NCBI GenBank assembly: GCA_947628135.1
Contig: CANQYT010000001.1
Coordinates: 193,285 to 225,898, forward strand
Length of the DNA: 32,614 nucleotides
Source of the DNA: an uncultured Clostridia bacterium
GTDB lineage: Bacteria > Bacillota > Clostridia > Christensenellales > CAG-314
Direction of reading: 5' to 3'
A program made the translations under genes and the position numbers. Shown here one piece after another: positions 22,548-31,251 of this stretch; the first letter of the stretch is position 1, and every line of letters begins with the position of its first letter. The notes beneath the pieces are model-generated. The model saw only the letters and a program-made list of their open reading frames with translations. It did not search any database and had not been told where the DNA came from.

Positions 22548-25034
22548 ATGAGTCAGCAAGTAGATATATTCGATTTGGAACACAGCGACATAGTAAAAAT
22601 GGAGGACGGCAGCAACCTACTCACCAAGCCTATGGAAGTGGTTATGCACGAATCTATGATGCCCTACGCCGAACACGTCATTCTCGACCGCGCGCTTCCG
22701 CGCGTAGAGGACGGCTTGAAGCCCGTTCAGCGCCGCATACTGTATTCTATGTACGAGCAGGGCAACACTCCCGACAAGCCCACGCGCAAATCGGCGCGTA
22801 TCGTCGGCGACTGTATGGGACGTTACCACCCCCACGGCGACAGTTCTATTTACGACGCGATGGTGCGTATGGCGCAGCCGTTCGCGATGAACGTGCCGCT
22901 CATCATCGGGCAGGGCAACTTCGGCAACATCGACGGCGACAGCGCCGCCGCAATGCGCTACACCGAAGCGAAACTTTCTCCCTGCGCGTTGGAACTTCTT
23001 CGCGACATCGAAAAGGACACCGTGCGTTGGTCGCGCAACTTCGACGACACCACAAAAGAGCCGGATATGCTCCCGGGGCGTTTTCCCAATTTGCTTGTAA
23101 ACGGCGCAACGGGCATAGCGGTGGGACTTGCCACAAACATACCCCCGCACAATTTCGCCGAAGTGATAGACGGCACTATCGCGTATATAGACAACCCCCG
23201 CATAAGCCTTTCCGCTATGATGAAGATAATAAAAGGTCCGGATTTCCCCACGGGCGGACACGTAATTTGCGGCGAGGGACTTGCGCAGGCGTATGAAACG
23301 GGCAAGGGCAAAGTGACTATCCGCGCCAAAATGCACGTGGAAGTAGCGCCGGGCGACCGTCGCAACATCGTCATCACCGAGATACCCTACGGCATCAACA
23401 AAGCGGATATGCTGATAAAGATCGCCGCCTTGAAGGACGAAAAGAAAGAGATGTTTCAGGGCATTGCGGAGATCGTGGACGAAAGCGACAAGGAGGGTCT
23501 GCGCGCCGTCATCAAACTGCGCAAAGATTGCGACGTAAATCAGGTAATAAAAAATCTTTTCAAGTATTCGCAGTTGGAAATGTCCTACGGTATCAATATG
23601 GTAGCCATTGCCGACGGCAAGCCGCAGCTGATGGGACTTTTGGACATCATCGCCTACTACGTTGCGTATCAGCGCGACGTGATATTGAAACGCAGTAAAT
23701 TCGAGTTGGAAGAGGCAAAGGAACGCGCCCACATTTTGCAAGGTCTCGTCATCGCCGTCACCAACATCGACGAGGTGATAAGGATAATCAAAAACGCCGC
23801 CTCCACAACGGACGCGCGCAACAAACTGCGCGAGCGTTTCGATCTGTCCGAACGACAGGCACAGGCTATTTTGGATCTGCGCCTTGCCCGCCTCACCAAG
23901 TTGGAAGTAAACAAGTTGGAAAACGAACTGCACGAGTTGGAGCATACTATCGCCCGTCTCAACGTCATCATCAACAGCCGCAAGGAGCAGATGGAACTCA
24001 TCAAGTCGGAAATGACGGCGTTGAAACGCAGTTACAAAGCCCCTCGTCTTTCGGAGATATGCAAGAGCGAAGATGACGCGGTCATCACCAGCGAAACGGA
24101 CGAAAAGCCCGTCGAGACGGTGGTGGTGGGTATCGCCGCCGACTACACGGTAAAGCGTATCCCATCCAAAAACTTCAACCTCTCCCAAAAGGACGCGATA
24201 GGCAGTACATCGTCGGAATTGCTCACCCGCGCAATAGAAACGAAAACGGACGTCAACGTGATGTTTTTCAGCAATTTGGGCAATTGCTACCGAATAAAAG
24301 CGGGCGATCTGCCGGAGATACGCTACCGCGATCAGGGCGTAATGCTCAGTCACGTGTTCCCCGAGGCGCAAATGGGCGAAATACCCGTCGCGGTGTTCGC
24401 GCAAAACAGCGACGAAGTAAGCGGCGAACTGCTGTTCTACACCCGTCAGGGAATGGTAAAACGCAGCGAGTGGAGCGAGTATCAACTGCTTAAAGCTGTA
24501 TTTCAGGGCTACAAGGGCAAAGACGGCGACGAAGTGTTCAAGGTGGAAGTCGTCCGCAACAATACGGAAATATTCTACGTCACCAATCGCGGCGGCTGCA
24601 CCCGTTTCGACGTGAGCGAAGTGCCGCTGCAAGGCAGAGTGGCTGGCGGCGTACACTGTATCAATCTCGCCGATGACGAATACGTGGTATTTGCGGGACA
24701 GGTGGACAAGGACAAGGGCGAAGTGCTTATGGCAACCAACAAAGGCTTCCTCAAACGTCTTTCCGTCACGGAAATTGCCCGTCACGCCCGCAACTGCAAG
24801 GGCGCAAAGGGTATCGAATTCGGAGTCAACGGTTCGGAAGTGGTGTTCGCCGACTATGTCAACGGCAAACACTTCAAGATAGCCATCTACGATCGCGCCA
24901 ACACTTACGTCGTGGACAGCGCCGATGTTTCGGTGGAAAGCAAAAATCACAAAGGCAAATTGCCCCAAGGCAAGCGGGGCGGCATAGCGGTGGAAAAGAT
25001 ATTGCGCTACTGCACCGCGGCAGACAAAGAGTAA
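22548..25034 (+). CDS. gyrA: Type IIA topoisomerase subunit A (GyrA/ParC-like) without canonical GyrA box
   Basis: DNA cleavage and rejoining subunit, 828 residues, typical in length for GyrA. The breakage domain has [20 protein letters not shown], then [20 protein letters not shown] (the quinolone region, with Ser and Asp at the positions usually mutated in resistance) and AMRYTEA with the catalytic Tyr. A coiled-coil tower and a C-terminal beta-pinwheel of repeated blades follow. In gyrases the first blade holds QRRGGRG; here the same place reads [10 protein letters not shown], and the nearest thing is GKRGGIAV in the last blade. The gene follows gyrB with its own ribosome binding site (GAGG) and ends before a bidirectional terminator. 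Confidence 0.88.
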   Translation: MSQQVDIFDLEHSDIVKMEDGSNLLTKPMEVVMHESMMPYAEHVILDRALPRVEDGLKPVQRRILYSMYEQGNTPDKPTRKSARIVGDCMGRYHPHGDSSIYDAMVRMAQPFAMNVPLIIGQGNFGNIDGDSAAAMRYTEAKLSPCALELLRDIEKDTVRWSRNFDDTTKEPDMLPGRFPNLLVNGATGIAVGLATNIPPHNFAEVIDGTIAYIDNPRISLSAMMKIIKGPDFPTGGHVICGEGLAQAYETGKGKVTIRAKMHVEVAPGDRRNIVITEIPYGINKADMLIKIAALKDEKKEMFQGIAEIVDESDKEGLRAVIKLRKDCDVNQVIKNLFKYSQLEMSYGINMVAIADGKPQLMGLLDIIAYYVAYQRDVILKRSKFELEEAKERAHILQGLVIAVTNIDEVIRIIKNAASTTDARNKLRERFDLSERQAQAILDLRLARLTKLEVNKLENELHELEHTIARLNVIINSRKEQMELIKSEMTALKRSYKAPRLSEICKSEDDAVITSETDEKPVETVVVGIAADYTVKRIPSKNFNLSQKDAIGSTSSELLTRAIETKTDVNVMFFSNLGNCYRIKAGDLPEIRYRDQGVMLSHVFPEAQMGEIPVAVFAQNSDEVSGELLFYTRQGMVKRSEWSEYQLLKAVFQGYKGKDGDEVFKVEVVRNNTEIFYVTNRGGCTRFDVSEVPLQGRVAGGVHCINLADDEYVVFAGQVDKDKGEVLMATNKGFLKRLSVTEIARHARNCKGAKGIEFGVNGSEVVFADYVNGKHFKIAIYDRANTYVVDSADVSVESKNHKGKLPQGKRGGIAVEKILRYCTAADKE

Positions 25035-25055
25035 CCGCAAACGTTTTGCGTAAAG

Positions 25056-25089
25056 AAAAAGGGGTCGCGTATGTACGACCCCTTTTTGT
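25056..25089. terminator. Bidirectional intrinsic terminator
   Basis: AAAAAGGGGTCG (25056-25067) and CGACCCCTTTTT (25076-25087) form a perfect 12-base-pair stem with an eight-base loop. T runs lie on both strands, so it ends gyrA on the plus strand and can end the nadE operon on the minus strand. Confidence 0.9.
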
Positions 25090-25204
25090 TGTGGAAATTC
25101 CCACCCCATATTGCATTTTTGCCCGCGCAGTCGAATTTACCGACTGCGTCCTTTTGGTTACTATACAATGATATATTTCGCTGCAAATTGTTTTGTCTGA
25201 CCGA

Positions 25205-25594
25205 CTAATCGAAAAAAGCGTTGTTTTTTTGCTTATGTTTCAGTACGGCGGTGGAGATAGCCATTTCGACGATCTCCAATATCAGTACGCCGACGCATAC
25301 AACGGGAGCAAGCCACAGTATTTCGGGAAAATTTATCAGCAGAAGCACGGCGGCGACGGCGGTGCAGACGGCAACGACGTACCACACAATCTGCTCGACA
25401 AACAGCGGCAGGGCAATGCCCTCTTTTTTCACTTCTCCCGCGGGTATGCGAAACAGAAACGACCATTGCTTCGGGTATATCTTGCGGAAAGCGTCGTTGT
25501 TGATGCCGGGTACAACTTGTCTGAAAGGCGGCAGTATCGCAATTACCATAGCCAACAGCAAGCAACTGCCCCACGCGATGATAGTATCCATCAT
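25205..25594 (-). CDS. Small membrane protein, unknown
   Basis: 129 residues, third gene of the minus-strand nadE-trmB group. The start is set by GAGG about nine bases ahead of the ATG. It has an N-terminal membrane helix (about 4-22), a cytoplasmic or external loop with FRQVVPGINNDAFRKIYP, and two further helices at about 70-87 and 92-112, ending in a basic tail KHKQKNN. The central PxxGEVKKEG segment may be functional. No family recognised. The gap to trmB is about 48 bases, so it may share the transcript, which would end at 25056-25089. Confidence 0.7.
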   Translation of the reverse strand: MMDTIIAWGSCLLLAMVIAILPPFRQVVPGINNDAFRKIYPKQWSFLFRIPAGEVKKEGIALPLFVEQIVWYVVAVCTAVAAVLLLINFPEILWLAPVVCVGVLILEIVEMAISTAVLKHKQKNNAFFD

Positions 25595-25642
25595 AGTAAT
25601 TCACCTCGTAAATTTTTTTGAAAATTGCTTTTTACACACGTA

Positions 25643-26314
25643 TCATTGTTGAGAAATTCGTGCTTTCAGCGCGTAGATAGGCTTGTTATCCGCTCGGAAC
25701 TTCGCTTCGTATTCCGTAACGACGCTTTGTTCCCGCGGCAGATCGCAACACACGTCGAACAGTTCGAAGCCGTTGGACGTAAAACTTTCCGCCGACCAAT
25801 CGAAGAAAGCGCGGTTGTCCGTTTTTTGAGAAACAAATCCGTCTTTCAAAAGCAGCGTTTTGTACAATTCGAGAAACTTTTTGCTTGTCAGCCGTCTGTT
25901 CGCGTAGGTTTTTTTGGGGAAAGGACAACTGAAATTGAGCGCAATTTGCTTAAAGGAACGGGGCGGAAGATACCAGCCGAGATTTTCCGCGCGCACGTTC
26001 AGAAATTTCACGTTGTTCAGCCCTTCTTTTTGCGCAAGTTCGCACGCTACGACAATGACGTTGCTCAGTTTTTCCACCGCGACGAAGTTCAATTCGGGGT
26101 GAAGTTTCGCCATTTTTATCGCCCAGCCGCCCTTTCCGCAGCCTATTTCCAACACGGTGGGGCGGTCGTTGCCGAACGTTTCGGATAGGTCTATGCGCAA
26201 TGCCTCTTTTTCGCCCGCTGTCAGGGCGTAAAACAAGTCACCCTCGCGGTACAGCAACGTCGGCGCAACTTTTTCGATACGCTCGTCAAGATGTTTTTTC
26301 AATCTCATTCGCAT
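25643..26314 (-). CDS. trmB: tRNA (guanine-N7)-methyltransferase TrmB, with altered catalytic motif
   Basis: SAM-dependent enzyme that methylates G46 of tRNA, 223 residues, as usual. The SAM motif is VLEIGCGKGGW (54-64), with FVAVEK at the second strand. Known members have NFSDPWPKKRH; here the segment is NFSCPFPKKTY (127-137), then NRRLT, so the Asp is Cys130, the Trp is Phe and the His is Tyr. The final TEYE segment is kept. The gene starts six bases after the nadE stop. The fold is clear; methylation of G46 is likely but the motif change calls for caution. It might reflect a clade-specific variant. Confidence 0.85.
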   Translation of the reverse strand: MRMRLKKHLDERIEKVAPTLLYREGDLFYALTAGEKEALRIDLSETFGNDRPTVLEIGCGKGGWAIKMAKLHPELNFVAVEKLSNVIVVACELAQKEGLNNVKFLNVRAENLGWYLPPRSFKQIALNFSCPFPKKTYANRRLTSKKFLELYKTLLLKDGFVSQKTDNRAFFDWSAESFTSNGFELFDVCCDLPREQSVVTEYEAKFRADNKPIYALKARISQQ

Positions 26315-26320
26315 AGTCGT

Positions 26321-28429
26321 TTACAGGTTTTTCAGTTCGTCGAGCCACACGTTTGCGCAGGCGTCGCTCGGCATACGCAGGCTGTATTTGGACAGGTCCA
26401 CCGACCCGAGACGCACGCTGTCGGGAGTGCAACTGCGCTTGAATTGCTGAGTAAAGAATCTCTTCAAAAACAGCCGCAGCCATTTGAGTATCGTCTGATT
26501 GTCGTAACGTCCCGCAAAGGACAGTTTTGCAAGTTCGTACACTTTGCGCGGGGCAAATCCCTTGCGCACGGTAAGGAACAAAAAGTAGTCGTGCAACTCG
26601 TACGGACCGATGGAGTTTTCCGTTATCTGCGCGATTTTTCCTTCGGAGTCCGTAGGCAGCAGTTCGGGGCTGACGGGCGTGTCGATTATGTCGTGGAGTA
26701 CCTTTTTCAACTCTCCCGCGGCAGATTTTTCGCAGTTGCGAAGCATTGCCTTTACCAACGTTTTGGGTACGGACGCAATGACGGCATACATACTCATCTG
26801 ATCGCCGTTGAACGTAGACCACCCAAGCGCCGCCTCGCTCATATCTCCCGTGCCTACCACCAAGCCGTTTTCGGCGTTGGCAATGTCCATCAGCACCTGC
26901 GTGCGTTCGCGCGCTTGCGCGTTTTCGTAGGTAACGTCGGGCGAGAAGTCGTGCCCGATGTCTTTCAGGTGCTGAGTAACCGCCGCGGATATGTCAATTC
27001 GGCGCAAATCGGTTTTCAACGCCCTGCACAGCGCGACGGAGTTGTTTAACGTCCTTTCGCTTGTGCCGAAACAGGGCATAGTTACGGTAATTATGTCGCT
27101 TGCGGGTCGGTGTGCGGCTTTCAACGCTTCCGCGCACACAAGCAGAGCAAGCGTGCTGTCGCTTCCCCCAGATATGCCGATGACGAGTTTGGGGTAGCCG
27201 AGATGTTCTATACGTTTTTTCAAGCCGTAGGCAAGTATCGTCATTGCGCGGTTGCATACGTTTGTTCTCGTTTCCTTGTCCTGCGGCACAAAGGGACTTG
27301 CCGAGTACACCCGCGCGTCGCTGCCCGCGTCTTGACGGAAGTTCACAACGGCGTAGTCCTTCGGGGCGGCGGTGCGGTCGAGGTGCGCGCGCTCGTTTTC
27401 GAGAAAGTCGAAGTCTATCGTCGCTTCGGCGTAGCCATTGTCAAAGGGCAGCGATTCCGCCAGACATTCGCCGTTTTCGCAGATGATGTTGTGCGCCGAA
27501 AACACCGTCGAACTTGTGGAGTCGGACGGTCCGCAGGAGCAGTAAACGTATGCGACGTTGCTTTTCGCCGATTGAATTTCCACCATTTTTTTGCGGTAGT
27601 CGGCTTTTACCACCGTTTCGTTGCTCGCCGAAAGGTTGAATACGGCGTTTGCGCCCGCCGCCGCGTGGGAGATAGAGGGGGAATTTGCCACCCACAGATC
27701 CTCGCACACTTCCACGGCAAAGCGCAGTTCGGAGTGCAAAACGTTTGCAAACAGCAGTTTGCACCCAAACGGAACGTCGCTGCCGAACACGCGCACGGTG
27801 GTGTTGTCCCCGTCGTAGGAGCAGAAGTGCCTCTTTTCGGAAAATTCGTTGTAGTTGGGCAGATTTTTCTTTGGGACTATCCCCAACACTTCTCCGCCGA
27901 ACAGTACCGCGGCAACGTTGTACAGCCTGCCGTCGTCGCCCGTCAGCGGCAACCCGACGATACACACCGTGTTGAAGTTTTTCGTCCTTTCGCAAATGTC
28001 GCGCAGCCCCGTCAAAGCGGCGTCGCGCAATGCGCGTTGAAAAAACAAGTCTCCGCAACTGTATCCCGTAATGCACAGTTCGGGCAACAACGCAATTTTG
28101 ACGCCGTTTTCGGCTGCGTTTGCAATGCTTTTTACTATTTGCTGCGTATTGAACGCGCAATCCCCAACTCTAACTTGCGGCGAAATGCAGGCAACTTTCA
28201 GCAACCCGAGGTAACTAGCGGCGGCGGAACGCTGTTCAGTCAGTTGTTCCGCGGTCACGCCCAGCGCGTTTGCAAGACGTGCCAACTTGTCCGCTTTGAT
28301 TTTTTTGAGTTCTCCGCTCATAATTTTGTTTACAGTCCCTTGACTCAATCCGCTTGTTTCGGCAAGTTGTTTCAAAGTCATTCCTTTGCTTTTTTTCGCT
28401 TCGTTAAGCCGTGCCACAACGTTATCCAT
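26321..28429 (-). CDS. nadE: Glutamine-dependent NAD synthetase with N-terminal Xre-type HTH domain
   Basis: Converts nicotinic acid adenine dinucleotide to NAD using glutamine and ATP, the last step of NAD synthesis. The enzyme part is complete: a nitrilase-type glutaminase domain (about 76-335) with Glu117, Lys188 and Cys242 as triad, and a synthetase domain (about 385-702) with the PP-loop SGGSDS (420-425) and GTGDMSEAALGW. The unusual part is residues 1-62, a Xre/lambda-repressor helix-turn-helix (MTLKQLAETSGLSQGTVNKI at 17-36, then an ALGV end). It is in frame with no stop or internal start better than the ATG after GGGAG. At 702 residues it exceeds the roughly 640 of ordinary members by the length of this domain. 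An inverted repeat covers its promoter, suggesting self-control. Confidence 0.93.
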   Translation of the reverse strand: MDNVVARLNEAKKSKGMTLKQLAETSGLSQGTVNKIMSGELKKIKADKLARLANALGVTAEQLTEQRSAAASYLGLLKVACISPQVRVGDCAFNTQQIVKSIANAAENGVKIALLPELCITGYSCGDLFFQRALRDAALTGLRDICERTKNFNTVCIVGLPLTGDDGRLYNVAAVLFGGEVLGIVPKKNLPNYNEFSEKRHFCSYDGDNTTVRVFGSDVPFGCKLLFANVLHSELRFAVEVCEDLWVANSPSISHAAAGANAVFNLSASNETVVKADYRKKMVEIQSAKSNVAYVYCSCGPSDSTSSTVFSAHNIICENGECLAESLPFDNGYAEATIDFDFLENERAHLDRTAAPKDYAVVNFRQDAGSDARVYSASPFVPQDKETRTNVCNRAMTILAYGLKKRIEHLGYPKLVIGISGGSDSTLALLVCAEALKAAHRPASDIITVTMPCFGTSERTLNNSVALCRALKTDLRRIDISAAVTQHLKDIGHDFSPDVTYENAQARERTQVLMDIANAENGLVVGTGDMSEAALGWSTFNGDQMSMYAVIASVPKTLVKAMLRNCEKSAAGELKKVLHDIIDTPVSPELLPTDSEGKIAQITENSIGPYELHDYFLFLTVRKGFAPRKVYELAKLSFAGRYDNQTILKWLRLFLKRFFTQQFKRSCTPDSVRLGSVDLSKYSLRMPSDACANVWLDELKNL

Positions 28430-28451
28430 TTTTATCTCCCGACGATATATT

Positions 28452-28489
28452 GTATTAAATATTTTATTACATTTTTTTTATAAAATCAA
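28452..28489 (-). promoter_or_regulatory. nadE promoter with overlapping inverted repeat
   Basis: On the minus strand TTGATT (28489-28484), 17-base spacer, TAAAAT (28466-28461). The imperfect palindrome GTAnTAAA-ATA-TTTAnTAC (28470-28452) covers the -10 and the expected transcript start near 28454. This is where a Xre-type repressor would sit. Confidence 0.6.
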
Positions 28490-28908
28490 CCGAAACTTGC
28501 GAAAAATTATAAACTTTTACAAACGACTTACCCGATTTGCAGTATTTCTTACAATTTTTTGCACTTTTTCCCGCATTGTTACTTACCTCCGCCCTCTGTC
28601 CTTTTTTTTCACTCACAGTAGTGACATCAAAGTCTCAGCACTTATTTTTCCCCAAAGTGCCCCGTTCTGAATTTGTTGACTTTCCATATGTAAGGCGACG
28701 CTTCGAATTTAAGTATACGCCGCCGATGTAGATTGTTTTCTCATTTGTTTTTTTGAATTTTGAGTAATGTTTCCCGTGCATTGATGACGGCTTGCCCGTT
28801 CAAAACAAAAAAATAAACAAATATAATTTTGATAATTCTTGACAGCCCGATATACGACTTATAGGCGAATACATCAAGATTTTTGTTTGTTTTTTCTTAA
28901 AGTTATGC
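28490..28908. other. AT-rich gene-free stretch between nadE and the nuclease gene
   Basis: No frame with a usable ribosome binding site on either strand. It holds runs of T and A and one TTGACA (about 28852) without a good -10. It marks the change from the host-like GC-richer genes to the AT-rich accessory patch. Confidence 0.5.
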
Positions 28909-28914
28909 TAAAAT
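28909..28914 (+). promoter_or_regulatory. Likely -10 box of the nuclease-like gene
   Basis: TGC followed by TAAAAT is an extended -10 (TGn). TTGTTT lies 16 bases upstream as a poor -35. The leader, about 100 bases, holds an inverted repeat CGACCG (near 28947) and CGGTCG (near 28983). Confidence 0.4.
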
Positions 28915-29021
28915 AAAAATATATCGGCATTAAAGTACATTGACTCGACCGAAAGAGACTTTTTTGTCAATTATTGCCTACCGGTCGGGAAGAGTGCTGA
29001 AACAATGGGAGGTATTTTATT

Positions 29022-29477
29022 ATGGCAAGTAATGGAATTTCAGGCGAATTTTATGTCGCGGCTCAACTAACCAAGCAGGGAATGATTGCAACGATAACGG
29101 GAAAAAATACAAAAGATATAGATATTTTAGCCGTCAATCCGAACAATGGCAAAACCTGTTTGATTCAAGTCAAAGAAAAAACTACGGCTAATAAATCGCC
29201 GGAGTGGAAAATGTCTGGAAAGGTAAATCAGAACCAAATCAAACTGAACGTTTGGTATGTTTTTGTTGATTTGTCGAATTTTGATTGTTACATAATAAGT
29301 GCCGAAGAACTCTTCCCGAAGTTGCAAAAACGTCAAGAGGATTATAATAAAGGATATAAAAAGAACGGCGAAAAAAGAAAACCCGACCCGTGTTTTTATT
29401 TTAATATGAATTGCGATTGTTTTGATGAAAATGGCAACAAGAAAGTGAATAATTGGCAGGATTTACCGCTTTTTTAG
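29022..29477 (+). CDS. PD-(D/E)XK nuclease-like protein, probably horizontally acquired
   Basis: 151 residues, preceded by GGGAGG. The N-terminal half fits the restriction-endonuclease-like core: Glu9 in SGEFYVAAQL on a first helix, then DIDILAV with Asp34 and LIQVKEK with Gln49 and Lys51, the E-D-QxK arrangement of this superfamily (close in style to DUF4365-type proteins). The second half has aromatic residues (VWYVFVDLSNFDCYIIS) and a Lys-rich segment. Codon use is AT-rich, unlike the genes to either side, and a repeat array derived from a tRNA-Asn gene follows, so I infer arrival by insertion. Target and role (defence, mobile-element upkeep) are not known. Confidence 0.7.
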   Translation: MASNGISGEFYVAAQLTKQGMIATITGKNTKDIDILAVNPNNGKTCLIQVKEKTTANKSPEWKMSGKVNQNQIKLNVWYVFVDLSNFDCYIISAEELFPKLQKRQEDYNKGYKKNGEKRKPDPCFYFNMNCDCFDENGNKKVNNWQDLPLF

Positions 29478-29505
29478 GCAAAAATTTATTCCAAGATAAT
29501 TAAAA

Positions 29506-29682
29506 ATGCTGAAAAGCACTCTTTATTTCGTCAATGAGAAACGTCGTGGCAAAATTTATGAAAGAGAAAAACATTTACTAAAACACGGAAGTTCCTCTAA
29601 AACTATCATAAATATAGAAAGAGTCATTAAAAAAAAACGAAAATGTGTTTTGCAAGTTTCTGTCGGTCGTATTGAAATGTAA
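29506..29682 (+). CDS. Possible small basic protein
   Basis: 58-residue frame 28 bases after the nuclease-like gene, starting MLKSTLYFVNEKRRG and ending VSVGRIEM, rich in Lys and Arg. There is no clear ribosome binding site. The AT-rich composition matches the gene before it. It may be a remnant rather than a gene. Confidence 0.3.
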   Translation: MLKSTLYFVNEKRRGKIYEREKHLLKHGSSSKTIINIERVIKKKRKCVLQVSVGRIEM

Positions 29683-29706
29683 ATACGAAACGAACAGTTA
29701 CGCACA

Positions 29707-30420
29707 GCAAACAAAAAGGGGTGCGCCTTGTGCGTACTCCTTTTGTTGCGACCGCTCGGTGCGGCGGTGCAATTACTTCTCCGATGTGTGAGGTTTATTT
29801 GCATAATCTTAGATGTAATTTACATTGTTTTATACAATATCTTTATAAATATGTCAAGCAGTTAATTTTTTCAACTAAGGGTTATCTGTATGGTAATAAA
29901 TTAAAACGTTCATAAAAAAATAAATCATTGAAAACACAATTTTAATGAAAGGGCAACCTTTCCTATTCCCCGTGTTGGGTTTGTCTCGGCGAAGCCGAGT
30001 AAGCGAAGCGAAGTGGAACGAAGCGGAGCGCTACTTGTTCATCTCCCAACGCGGAGGAGCGACCGCGCGGCAAACAAAAAGGAGCAACAAAAAAGGGGTG
30101 CGCCTTGTGCGTACTCCTTTTGTTGCGACCGCTCGGTGCAGCGGTGCAATTACTTCTCCGGTGTATGAGATTTTCTTGCGGCGTATTGGTGATTTCAAAA
30201 CGATAAAACAATATTTATCAAATCAGGCAACCTTTTCCATTCCCGTGTTGGGTTTGTCTCGGCGAAGCCGAGTAAGCGAAGCGAAGTGGAACGAAGCGGA
30301 GCGCTACTTGTTCATCTCCCAACGCGGAGGAGCGACCGCACGGCAAACAAAAAAGGAGCAACAAAAAAGGGGTGCGCCTTGTGCGTACTCCTTTTGTTGC
30401 GACCGCTCGGTGCAGCCGTG
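29707..30420. repeat. Three repeat copies derived from the 3' end and terminator of tRNA-Asn
   Basis: Copy 2 (about 29952-30169) and copy 3 (30226-30420) are near-identical over about 195 bases; copy 1 (29707-29790) keeps only the terminator end. Copies 2 and 3 each contain CCCGTGTTGGGTTTG (29969-29983 and 30242-30256), which is the T-arm and acceptor 3' part of the tRNA gene (30432-30446). Next comes the hairpin CTCGGC-GAA-GCCGAG, and then the terminator hairpin seen after the tRNA. Copies 1 and 2 also share a further tail, GGTGCAATTACTTCTCCG. Confidence 0.8.
30363..30395 (-). terminator. tRNA-Asn terminator (one of three copies)
   Basis: On the minus strand AAAAGGAGTACGC pairs with GCGCACCCCTTTT allowing G-T wobbles, and a run of T follows (to 30363). 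The same hairpin occurs in copy 2 (about 30091-30122) and copy 1 (about 29716-29745). Confidence 0.7.
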
Positions 30421-30425
30421 CGGTT

Positions 30426-30500
30426 TGGCTCCCCGTGTTGGGTTTGAACCAACGACCCTCCGGTTAACAGCCGGATGCTCTGCCGCTGAGCTAACGAGGA
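30426..30500 (-). tRNA. tRNA-Asn (anticodon GTT)
   Basis: Acceptor arm TCCTCGT pairs with ACGGGGA (one T-G wobble). The D arm is TAGCTCAGCGGCAGAGCA, the anticodon arm TCCGG-CTGTTAA-CCGGA with GTT, and the T arm GTTGG-TTCAAAC-CCAAC. The discriminator is G and CCA is encoded (30428-30426). A promoter lies at 30519-30547 and a terminator at 30363-30395. Its 3' end is repeated twice on its downstream side, which makes it a likely attachment site. Confidence 0.97.
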
Positions 30501-30518
30501 ATATTCAATTGCCTTTAT

Positions 30519-30547
30519 ATCCTAACACCTGCAACGCGGTTTGTCAA
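30519..30547 (-). promoter_or_regulatory. tRNA-Asn promoter
   Basis: On the minus strand TTGACA (30547-30542), 17-base spacer, TAGGAT (30524-30519). Confidence 0.75.
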
Positions 30548-31031
30548 TTATTTTTGCACAAGTTTTTGCTTGTTCATTCAAAAAGAGCGTTCGCGCGTTG
30601 CGTTTTGCCCGCCCGCCCACTTATTTCGGCGGAAGTGTGTCGAGTTTGCGAATTTACTTGAACAAATATTTTGCGGGAAAACGTCGTTTCCTTTTCCCCG
30701 TAACAGACAGTCGCGGCAAGATCGCGTGCAAACGGAAAAAGCACGGGCGCGCTTGAATGCCGCAGTCGCGCCGCAACGCTTCGTATTGCTTCAAGGCTTT
30801 CGCTTGCCCGTATTTATTTATGTTTATTATCTTTTATTATATAGTAATATCAACCGCCTTTTCAGATCATTTCCGCAACAGCCGTCGGAGTGGTGCGCAA
30901 ATTCCTATGTTTTCGCGCATTGTTGCAGTCAGTCTCCGCTTCGAGTCGTGCAAATCTTCCGCTTGCCGCCCGCGTTCGCCCAAAACTTTTTCGAACATTT
31001 CCCCTCCCCTTTTTCGACCGACTTTTCCGCG
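30548..31031. other. Gene-free stretch upstream of clpP
   Basis: No supported reading frame. A weak promoter-like pair, TTTATG, 17 bases, TATAGT (about 30820-30848, plus strand), points toward the terminator-like hairpin at 31032-31061, so a short RNA of about 200 bases is conceivable but unproven. Confidence 0.3.
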
Positions 31032-31061
31032 ACCGATACTCGTCCGTCTATCGGTGTTTTT
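31032..31061 (+). terminator. Terminator-like hairpin upstream of clpP
   Basis: ACCGATA (31032-31038) pairs with TATCGGT (31049-31055) around a ten-base loop, followed by GTTTTT. No gene precedes it on this strand. Confidence 0.55.
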
Positions 31062-31106
31062 GGTAAAAATTTCTTAAAATTTTTTGAAAAAATTACTCAA
31101 AAAATG

Positions 31107-31135
31107 TTGACACGTTATTATAACAGTGCTATAAT
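31107..31135 (+). promoter_or_regulatory. Consensus promoter of the clpP operon
   Basis: TTGACA (31107-31112), 17-base spacer, TATAAT (31130-31135): both boxes match the sigma-A consensus fully, so strong expression is expected. The leader is about 110 bases and ends in CGGAGG. Confidence 0.88.
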
Positions 31136-31251
31136 GTATTCGATTGGCGAAAAAGAGGTTAAACGCCCGACCCGCCAACGAAAATTTAACTGACGGAGCA
31201 ACAAAAATCAAACCGCAAACGGCTGAAAGCAACATACGGAGGTAAACCAAA

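Noticed and set aside
22617..25109. An 830-residue open frame on the minus strand across gyrA (and similar long antisense frames over potD, the GH20 gene and gyrB)
   Set aside because: They are shadows produced by codon bias of the real genes; no ribosome binding sites and no recognisable domains, while the plus-strand genes have full family motifs.
25193..25652. Plus-strand frames of about 142 residues across the small membrane protein region
   Set aside because: The minus-strand frame has the ribosome binding site, membrane helices and operon context; the plus frames have none.
29707..30420. CRISPR array
   Set aside because: The repeats are about 195 bases, only two to three copies, and derived from a tRNA 3' end; no cas genes.
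29945..30661. A 238-residue open frame including RVGFEPTTLRLTAGCSAAEL
   Set aside because: This is the well-known false translation of a tRNA gene plus its flanking repeats; the tRNA-Asn on the other strand explains it.
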